Assembly (NCBI GenBank): GCA_018366035.1
Contig: JAGZIW010000006.1
Coordinates: forward strand, 1 to 64,000
Direction: 5' to 3'
DNA length: 64,000 nucleotides
Source of the DNA: Butyricicoccus pullicaecorum
GTDB lineage: Bacteria; Bacillota; Clostridia; Oscillospirales; Butyricicoccaceae
The position numbers and the translations under genes are program-made. Below are positions 52,895-61,000 of the stretch, in pieces. The notes under the pieces are model-generated. The model had not been told where the DNA came from. It was given only the letters and a program-made list of their open reading frames with translations, and ran no database searches. Position 1 is the stretch's first letter. The number at the start of each line of letters is the position of its first letter.

Positions 52895-54343
52895 TTATCG
52901 TTCACACAGCTGTGTGTAAAGCGCTTCATATTTTTTTGCAGACACGTTCCATGAGAAATCTTGCTGCATTCCGCGTTTTACGATGCTGTTCCATGCCTTG
53001 CGGTTCTCATAGTAGGTTTGCTCTGCATAGTAAATTGTGGAGAGCATTTCATCTGCATTGTAATTGCAGAAAGAAAAACCGGTGCCGATATTCTCAAATT
53101 CATTGTAGGGTTCCACAGTATCACGCAGGCCGCCGGTTTCCCGAACAATTGGAACAGTACCATATCGGAGAGAGATAAGCTGTGTGAGGCCGCATGGCTC
53201 AAAGAGCGAAGGCATGAGCAGTGCATCTGCACCTGCATAGACCTTGTGTGCAAAGGACTCGTTGAATGCAATGTAGGCACGTACCTTATCTGGTGCGACC
53301 TCCTGCATATGACGGAACAGACCTTCATAGCGAGGATCGCCCGTGCCGACTACAACAAGCTGTACACGGGATTCGACAAGCCGGCCAATGATCCAGTTTA
53401 CAAGATCGAGGCCCTTTTGGTCGGTAAGACGGGTGACCATAGCGATGAGCATGGTATCTGGTTCCTCAGGAAGTCCAAGCTCCTTTTGAAGCGCCGCTTT
53501 GTTGGCTGATTTCCCCTTGAGATAATTTTGAACCGAATAGGGAACTGCAATATTCTGATCGGCTGCCGGATCATAAATCGTATAATCAATACCATTTACA
53601 ATTCCAGAAAGGGTGTCGCGCTTGGCGCGAAGCAGACCATCAAGACCCTCTCCGTAGAATGCACATTGAATTTCACCTGCATAGGTTTGGGAGACCGTAG
53701 TAATCCAGTCGGCAAAGACTAAGCCGCCTTTCAGCATATTGGCATCATTTTTGAATTCCATGCGGTCGGGGGTGAATACCCAATCCGGAAGCCCTGTATA
53801 GAGCTTCATGGTTGGGATATCCCAAATACCCTGAAAACGCAGATTGTGAATGGTCATGACCGTACGGATATTGTGGTAGAAGGGATTGTCTTTGAACAGG
53901 GTATGCAGAAAAACAGGAACAATACCTGCCTGCCAGTCGTTGCAGTGAATGACATCAGGGTGGAAACCGATGGTTGGGAGCACAGACAGGGCTGCTTTGC
54001 AGAAAAAGCAAAATTTTTCAATGTCCCAATGAATATCGCCGTAGGGCTTGCTGCCGCCAAAATAGTATTGATTATCAATAAAGTAGTAGATGACACCGTC
54101 CATCTTATATTGCAGAATACCGACGTAGACCGAGCCTAGACCGCCGAGATCCATATAGAAATGGGAAACATATTCAAATTCGTTGCGATAGTGTTCTGGA
54201 ATTGCCATATAGTTTGGAATGATGACACGAACATCGAACTCCTCAGGGTTCAGTGCTTTGGGGAGTGCGCCGACAACATCGGCAAGACCGCCGGTCTTAA
54301 TGAACGGGACACACTCAGATGCGACAAATAAGATATTTTTCAT
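52895..54343 (-). CDS. glgA: Glycogen/starch synthase (GT5)
   Basis: A 482-residue ADP-glucose-dependent glucan synthase. The N-terminal KTGGLADVVGALPKAL motif binds ADP-glucose, CNDWQAGIVPVFL follows, and the C-terminal domain has RLTDQKGLDL and ADALLMPSLFEPCGLTQL with the catalytic glutamate. GGAGGG lies nine bases before the ATG. It is a single-gene transcript, apart from other glycogen genes, with its own strong promoter. Confidence 0.95.
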   Translation of the reverse strand: MKNILFVASECVPFIKTGGLADVVGALPKALNPEEFDVRVIIPNYMAIPEHYRNEFEYVSHFYMDLGGLGSVYVGILQYKMDGVIYYFIDNQYYFGGSKPYGDIHWDIEKFCFFCKAALSVLPTIGFHPDVIHCNDWQAGIVPVFLHTLFKDNPFYHNIRTVMTIHNLRFQGIWDIPTMKLYTGLPDWVFTPDRMEFKNDANMLKGGLVFADWITTVSQTYAGEIQCAFYGEGLDGLLRAKRDTLSGIVNGIDYTIYDPAADQNIAVPYSVQNYLKGKSANKAALQKELGLPEEPDTMLIAMVTRLTDQKGLDLVNWIIGRLVESRVQLVVVGTGDPRYEGLFRHMQEVAPDKVRAYIAFNESFAHKVYAGADALLMPSLFEPCGLTQLISLRYGTVPIVRETGGLRDTVEPYNEFENIGTGFSFCNYNADEMLSTIYYAEQTYYENRKAWNSIVKRGMQQDFSWNVSAKKYEALYTQLCER

Positions 54344-54411
54344 AAGAGAAACCCTCCGTTAGCATACTGTATGACAGCATGGATTGCTGTGGGTGTTGAT
54401 TACTTATTCAT

Positions 54412-54440
54412 ATTATAACAATCTTGGACATTGAATTCAA
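54412..54440 (-). promoter_or_regulatory. Promoter of glgA
   Basis: On the minus strand TTGAAT (54440-54435), 17 bases, TATAAT (54417-54412), about 70 bases before the start codon. Confidence 0.8.
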
Positions 54441-54499
54441 GGCAAGATGCCGAAAAATATGGGGATTACAGGAGAATATATCGGTGAAAATGGATAAAA

Positions 54500-55153
54500 T
54501 CATAGTGGTACTTTGGGGTGAACTGTCACATGGGCAGGCTGTGTGCCGGAAACTGCTACCATTACCGAAAGCTCGCATGGGAGTTTGGCGCGTGTGAGCG
54601 CATGCCATTGTCCATGAACAGGGGCAGTCAGATGGGGCGCAGGGGATAAACCAACAGAGACTGTTTGAAGTCCGCCGCAAAGTCCACAGCCGATTTCCTT
54701 GAGCACAGCTTCCTTTGCCGTCCATAAATCAAAAAAAACAGAGGGATCTTGCGCAAGCAATTCTTGTTCCGCTTGGGAAAACCAACGTGCAGCGATTCCA
54801 GAACGTACTTTCCGCGGCAATTCGATATCGACCCCAACAGGAACAGGGGCAACTGCACAGACAACAAGGTCAGCGCTGTGCGAAATGGAAAAATGAAAAT
54901 TCGGATAGGCGGGCAGATATGGCTTTCCTCCAGCTGCATTTTTACGTATCAGAGGAAAGCTTGCGTTTGGAATGAGATGGCGCACAATTGCATTGAGCAG
55001 CAGATCCCCTGTCAGAGAGCAGGCTCGTGCATGGGGGTGCGAAATGCTGGACAGGTATGCAAGGCGGTCTGGAGAAATTTGACCGTCAAACTGAGATAGA
55101 GAGTGGTCAGGACAGACCTGTGCGTAATAGAGTGAAACAGAAAGTATGGTCAT
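54500..55153 (-). CDS. 4'-phosphopantetheinyl transferase, Sfp-type
   Basis: A 217-residue enzyme that loads phosphopantetheine onto acyl or peptidyl carrier proteins. The Mg/CoA motif VGVDIE is near residue 115 and FFDLWTAKEAVLKEIG near residue 150, both diagnostic. GGAGATG precedes the ATG at 55153, which overlaps the kinase gene's stop. Its place in a two-component operon is unusual; it may support fatty-acid or secondary-metabolite carrier proteins. No carrier protein or NRPS gene is in the window. Confidence 0.9.
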   Translation of the reverse strand: MTILSVSLYYAQVCPDHSLSQFDGQISPDRLAYLSSISHPHARACSLTGDLLLNAIVRHLIPNASFPLIRKNAAGGKPYLPAYPNFHFSISHSADLVVCAVAPVPVGVDIELPRKVRSGIAARWFSQAEQELLAQDPSVFFDLWTAKEAVLKEIGCGLCGGLQTVSVGLSPAPHLTAPVHGQWHALTRAKLPCELSVMVAVSGTQPAHVTVHPKVPL

Positions 55154-56826
55154 GTGTGCATCTCCGGACAGACTGGCCAGCAAACGCGGAAAACCGTATG
55201 ATCTGGCTCTGATGTGACGCTGATAGAGGCTTTGTGGATTTCACAGATATGCTTGACAATGGAAAGCCCCAGACCGGTGCCGGGGATTTCCTGTGAGCGG
55301 GAAGCATCTGCCCGATAAAAGCGCTCAAAAATATGCGCTTGTGCATCGGGTGAAATGGCAGGGCCAGTATTTGAAACGCTGAGTATGACGTGCGAATCAT
55401 GCTGTTCAAGCGTTATCTGAACGGCACCATGCGGGCGATTGTATTTGATTCCGTTGTCACAGAGGTTTGAGATAACTTCATCGACCATGATAGGAACGCC
55501 GTAAATCATACACGATGTACCCTGCACAGTCAGAGACACCTCGTGCTGTGCAGCGCGGTCATATAGACGTTCACAGACTGTGTTTGCAAGTGCATAGAGA
55601 TCTAGGGTTTCAAAATCCAGTGTGCTGTGTCCTTCGTCCAATCGGGACAGCTTCATAATATCATCGACAAGATTCAAAAGACGGGCGGCCTCATTGTGGA
55701 TTCGTACAGCAAAGCCCGGGATATCCTCTGGTTTTGCAAGACCATAGCGGATAATTTCTGCATAGCCAAGTACAGATGTCAGCGGTGTTTTGAGTTCATG
55801 CGTTACATTTGCAGTAAACATACGGCGTGACTGCTCGGCGGCGTACTGCGCTGAAATATCCAGAACCAGAATGACAACACCGCGTACACCATTGTCCACA
55901 TAAACAGGGCTGAAAGACAGGCGCAGATGCCGATTGGAACGCTCAGCGATATAAACGCTGGATTCCCCAGAGCATGCCTTTTGTGCCTTTTGCAGGATCA
56001 TAGAATCCTGTTCAAAGGTATCTAATGGCAGACTAGGTGCTGCCGGACAGTCTAAAAGATAACGCGCCGCACGGCTGCATGTCAGTACAGTCAAATTTTC
56101 GTCTAATAGAAGCAGTCCTTCGTCCATACCGGCTGTAATTGCGTCAAACTCTACCTGTTTGCGCTTTAACGTAGCAATTTGCATTGCAATTTGCCTATTT
56201 TGGTCGCTGAGCCGCTGAACAAGAGGAGAAATCTCATCGTATACATCGGTTGTGAGCGGGTTCGATGGGTCAATGGCATTGATTGGACGTACAAGCTGTT
56301 CAGTCAATCGGCTGGATACCAGAGCCGAAAGCAGGAAAATGAGCAGAATGATAATACCCATCGCGGGCAGAGTATCAATGAGTGAGCGTATCAGCAGATC
56401 TGTGGTATTCGCAACACGCAGGATATCCCCGTTGGGAAGCGGAAGCGCAACATAACAGGTCAGTGTGTTGAGCGTGGACGAAAAACGTACCTCTTTTCCG
56501 CTTCCGGTAGCTTGTGCCATTTGAATCTCTGGACGCGCGGCATGATTTTCCATTTGCGTGATATCTGCATTGGAATCATAGAGCACAGAGCCGTCCTTTG
56601 CAATCAGTGTGACGCGTGAGCGGTCGGACTCTCCGATGGCATGCAGTGCGGCAGTTGGGTCTGCTGCGTGCAGATACCCTGCCTGCGCAATGGCAGCTTG
56701 CCGAGAGGTTTGTTCAGACAATTCGTGTAAACCATCTTGCAGTCGCAGAGCAAGCATCGCGATACCAGTGAGCAGAGCGACCAGCATTGCCAGTGCCAGC
56801 ATACGGTGACAGATCCGATTTTTCAT
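55150..56826 (-). CDS. Sensor histidine kinase, PhoR-like
   Basis: A 558-residue membrane kinase. TM1 is at residues about 10-27, then an extracytoplasmic sensor of about 120 residues, TM2 at about 150-172, a HAMP-like segment, a PAS domain around residues 220-340 and the kinase core. The H box is TANVTHELKTPLTSVLGYAE with the phosphorylated histidine, then N box VISNLCDNGIKYN and G box PGTGLGLSIVK. It overlaps the response regulator's stop by four bases. It partners with the upstream regulator. Confidence 0.93.
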   Translation of the reverse strand: MKNRICHRMLALAMLVALLTGIAMLALRLQDGLHELSEQTSRQAAIAQAGYLHAADPTAALHAIGESDRSRVTLIAKDGSVLYDSNADITQMENHAARPEIQMAQATGSGKEVRFSSTLNTLTCYVALPLPNGDILRVANTTDLLIRSLIDTLPAMGIIILLIFLLSALVSSRLTEQLVRPINAIDPSNPLTTDVYDEISPLVQRLSDQNRQIAMQIATLKRKQVEFDAITAGMDEGLLLLDENLTVLTCSRAARYLLDCPAAPSLPLDTFEQDSMILQKAQKACSGESSVYIAERSNRHLRLSFSPVYVDNGVRGVVILVLDISAQYAAEQSRRMFTANVTHELKTPLTSVLGYAEIIRYGLAKPEDIPGFAVRIHNEAARLLNLVDDIMKLSRLDEGHSTLDFETLDLYALANTVCERLYDRAAQHEVSLTVQGTSCMIYGVPIMVDEVISNLCDNGIKYNRPHGAVQITLEQHDSHVILSVSNTGPAISPDAQAHIFERFYRADASRSQEIPGTGLGLSIVKHICEIHKASISVTSEPDHTVFRVCWPVCPEMHT

Positions 56827-57506
56827 TTGCGGTCTGCCTCGATTTTGTAGCCGACACCTCGCACTGTTTGAATTTGTGCGCTGGGAGCGCCCAGTTTTTG
56901 GCGCAGTGTTTTGATATGCATATCAACGGTTCGGCTTTCACCCTCAAAGCCAAAGCCCCAAACAGATTCCATGATTTGTTCACGGGAGAGAACGATATTT
57001 GCGTTTCTCATGAGATAATGCAGAAGGTCAAACTCCTTGAGTGTGAGTATAACGGGACGTCCGTCGGATTCAACGGTGTGACGGGCAGTATCCAGTGTGA
57101 TATCTCCCAGTGAAATGCTGTCAGTGGTTGAGATAGGGGAAGTTCGGCGCAAAACAGCTTTGATGCGGGAGATAAGCTCCATAACGCCAAAGGGTTTGCA
57201 CAAGTAATCATCTGCACCATCATCTAATCCGCGCACTCTGTCATATTCTGCGGTTTTTGCAGTTAAAAGAATAACCGGAATTTTAGCGGTGCGCGGGTTT
57301 TCCCGCAGCGTGCGCAGAATGGATAGACCGTCCATTCCGGGCAGCATGATATCAAGCAAAACGAGGTCGGGACAGGCGGTATGCAGTTGTTCAAGAAATG
57401 GGTCTGCGTTTTCAAAGCCCTCTGCCTCAAAGCCGGAGGCACGCAGAGCGTAGAGCACAAGCTCTCGAATGTTGGTATCATCTTCGACACAGTAAATTGT
57501 TGGCAT
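56823..57506 (-). CDS. OmpR/PhoB-family response regulator
   Basis: A 227-residue regulator. The receiver domain (residues 1-115) has the acidic pair in YCVEDDTNIRELV, the phospho-acceptor aspartate in PDLVLLDIMLPG and the lysine in LLTAKT. The C-terminal winged helix (about 130-225) has LTLKEFDLLHYLMRN and the PSAQIQTVRGVGYKIEAD end. The ATG at 57506 is chosen because the frame starts at MPTIYCVEDD; the longer frame at 57593 lacks a site. It forms an operon with the kinase and PPTase genes. Confidence 0.93.
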   Translation of the reverse strand: MPTIYCVEDDTNIRELVLYALRASGFEAEGFENADPFLEQLHTACPDLVLLDIMLPGMDGLSILRTLRENPRTAKIPVILLTAKTAEYDRVRGLDDGADDYLCKPFGVMELISRIKAVLRRTSPISTTDSISLGDITLDTARHTVESDGRPVILTLKEFDLLHYLMRNANIVLSREQIMESVWGFGFEGESRTVDMHIKTLRQKLGAPSAQIQTVRGVGYKIEADRK

Positions 57507-57553
57507 ATGACATCTCTCTTTATTCAATAGATTGGGGTATCCCATTGATAATG

Positions 57554-57582
57554 AGTATAGCTTTTTTTGCTTCCTTTCACAA
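57554..57582 (-). promoter_or_regulatory. Promoter of the two-component operon
   Basis: On the minus strand TTGTGA (57582-57577), 17 bases, TATACT (57559-57554). The 547 bases between 57507 and 58053 otherwise hold only the next promoter and A/T-rich sequence with no gene I can support. Confidence 0.75.
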
Positions 57583-57976
57583 GAGAATCCCACTATATTT
57601 TAATCTATTCTATCAAAATGATGTAAATTGCAGATGCCTGTCATGTAAAAAATGGGTAAATTAGAGGGTACGCGATGCCAAAGGATAATTAAGGATAATT
57701 TCTGTATATTGATTGGGCACAGACTGTATTTTGCTTTATCGTATATATCACATGATACGTCACAAAAACAATGTTGTTATGCAGATGGTGTCAAATGGAA
57801 AGCGAAAAGTGTTCGAGGCTTTGTGCTTATATTCTCTGCGATATGGAATAAAATGCAGGAAAGCGTGTAAAACAGACAAAAAACGAAGCAGATACGAAAT
57901 ATTGATGAAAAAACAGAGAGGAAAATTTTAGTAAAAGTGCATAGTAAAGGTGTAGCAATTTCGTGGGAAATGATGC

Positions 57977-58006
57977 TTTACAAAGAATGGGAAAATCTGA
58001 GATAAT
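57977..58006 (+). promoter_or_regulatory. Candidate promoter of the GH2 gene
   Basis: TTTACA (57977-57982), 18 bases, GATAAT (58001-58006), 47 bases before the start codon. No operator-like repeat stands out. Confidence 0.5.
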
Positions 58007-58053
58007 TAAAACATAAGAACACGAGTTTGTAAAAAGATAGGAGGAATGTAATA

Positions 58054-61000
58054 ATGCGTATGCAGCATTATAACAGCGGACGAGGGCATATGCCGCGTCG
58101 GCTGACTGCGCTGTTCGTGGCAACGATTATGACAGTTGGTACAGTTCCGGCAGCATTTGCAACGGAAATCCGACGCGATGTCGCAAATAGCCATACCCAG
58201 ACCTCATCTCCCGTAGAGACCATATATGTAAATTCATATACGGGTACAGAACGCGCGATCAATTTTAATGATCACTGGAGATTCAATTTGGGAGATGCTT
58301 CCGGAGCAGAAACACCTGCTTTTAACGATGCCATGTGGCAAGATGTCAACTTACCACATGATTACAGCATCGATCAGCCGTATACAGCTTCCGGTGAGGC
58401 AGAAAGTGGTTATTTGCCCGGGGGTGTAGGCTGGTATCGTAAGACCTTTACGGTAGATCCCTCATGGAAAACGACCAAGCGCCTGTCTATTCATTTTGAC
58501 GGTGTATATATGAATGCCGAAGTGTATTTGAACGGACATAAGCTCGGATCCCACCCATATGGCTATACCGCATTTTCTTTTGAACTGCCGGCCGATTTGC
58601 TGGAGGACGGCGAAAATGTATTGGCTGTCAAGGTGAATAATCCGGTTCCATCTAGCCGTTGGTACTCAGGCAGTGGTATTTATCGTGATGTAACACTGAC
58701 AGTTACCGATCCGGTTCATGTTGCGCCCAATGGTGTGACTGTCCAAACACCGGATATTGAAAATGGGAAAGGTACTGTGGCGCTCACGACAAAAATTGCC
58801 AACGACAGCAATGGAGCGGCAGAGGGAATTTCGATTGAAAGCGCTGTCCTGAAAAAAAGCAGTGAAGAAGTCATTGAAACCACAACGACACAAGTGGATA
58901 CGTTGGCTGCCGGCGAGAGTACAACCGTAGAAAGCAGTTTGGTCGTCTCAAACCCTGAGAAGTGGAATGTATGGGATCAGGGCGATCAGACCATGTATGT
59001 TGTACGTACCATGGTCAAGAAGGGCGAACAGGTGATTGATACCTATGAAACCGAGTTCGGTTTCCGCTATTTTGACTTTGATCAAAACAAGGGCTTTTCA
59101 CTAAATGGCGAGCAGATGAAGCTGCGCGGCGTATGTATGCACCATGATCAGGGCGCGCTTGGTGGTGAGGCATGGCGTCGTGCAATTGAACGTCAGGTCG
59201 AGATTTTGAAGGATATGGGCTGTAATGCAATTCGCGTTACCCATAACCCAGCAGCACAGAGTCTGATTGAAATTTGTAATGAGCAGGGTATGCTGGTCAT
59301 TGATGAGGTGTTTGATACTTGGAGCAATCCAAAGAACGGCAACAGCAATGACTATGCAAAGCACTTTAATACACAGATTGGTGCGGATAATGAGATTGAG
59401 GGCGGTGCGCCAAATATGACATGGGCTGAGTTTGATACCAAGTCCATGGTTGAGCGCGGCAAAAATGCCCCTTCTGTTATCATGTGGTCTTTGGGCAATG
59501 AGATTTTTGAGGGCTTAAATGGTGGTGCAAATATCTCTAATTACGATAGTATTGCACAAGATTTAATCGATTGGGTAGAGGAAGTTGATCCGACTCGCCC
59601 AACGACCTTTGGTCAGAATAACAATCATGGCGGCAATGAAGCGTTTGAGGTTGCACAGGTAATCCATGATAACGGTGGTGTAGTCGGGTTAAACTATGCC
59701 AGTGAAGATAAGATGACCCAATGGAATCAGAAAGGCTGGAAAACATACGGTTCTGAGACAGCATCTGCTGTAAACAGCCGCGGCGTCTATGAGTATAAGG
59801 GACCCACACAGGGCGGTGCGGTTCAGACAGGCAATCAGCTGTTGACCTCTTATGATAAGAGTGCTGTTGGTTGGGGTGCGGTTGCAAGTGATGCTTGGTG
59901 GCGTACCATTCGTTTCGATTACAATGCCGGTGAATTTGTATGGACAGGCTTTGACTATTTAGGTGAGCCAACTCCGTGGAATGGTATTGGTTCAGGTTCT
60001 ACAACAAATGACTTCAATGTTGCACCAAAGTCTTCTTATTTTGGTATCATTGATACGACTGGTTTCCCGAAGGACTCCTATTATTTCTATCAGAGCCAGT
60101 GGAATGATAAGGCCACAACATTACACGTCCTGCCGACTTGGAATGAAACTGATGTCCAAAAGGATAGCGATAATAAAGTAGAAGTTGTTGTGTATAGTGA
60201 TGCACCGGTTGTTAAGCTGTATTTTACAGGTAAAGATGGCGTAGAGAAAGAAATCGGTGTTGCTAAGGCAAAAACAAATAAGAGTAATACTGATGGAAAT
60301 GGAAACTATACTTATCAAACCTATGAAAAAGGTGAGATGACAAAGGGAACAGCAGAAGAAAACACATTCCAAGCAAAGAATGGGCATCAGAGCTTGTATG
60401 CAACATTTAGTGTACCGTATGCGGAAGGTAAGTTGACAGCGAAAGCATTTGAAGCGAATGGAACAACTCCAATTGCTAAAACTGAGGGACGTCATACAGT
60501 AGAGACAACTGAAAAAGCCGCAAAGCTTGATGTTTCCGCAGACCGCACAAAGATTACCGCAAACGGTAAGGATTTGAGCTATATTACAATTGATGTAGAG
60601 GATTCTACGGGAAAATTTGTAAATGGCGCGGAACCGGAAATTTCTGTTGAGGTTACTGGAGAAGGCAAGCTGCTGGCTCTGGACAATGGCAAACAGTCTG
60701 ACCATACTCCGTATACCAATTCAAGCCGAAATGCGGCACGCGGCAAGCTGCTTGCAATTGTACAGTCTACAAACAAGTCAGGTGAGTTTACTGTAACAGC
60801 AAAAGCAAACGGTTTGGAAACAGGTTTTGTAGAGGTAACAACGACAGCTGATGCAGATGCACCAGCAGCGGATAATTCTGTTGTTAGCCTAGAGTATTCC
60901 AAAAACTATTACGTAAAGTTGGGAAATCAGCCGGAGCTGCCAACACAACTCAAGGTAAACTACGGCGAAGACAAGCATGAAATGAGAAACGTAAGCTGGG

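Noticed and set aside
57640..58123. Several 60-100 codon frames in the gap before the GH2 gene
   Set aside because: None has a ribosome site or a recognisable motif; the region is A/T-rich and holds two promoters.
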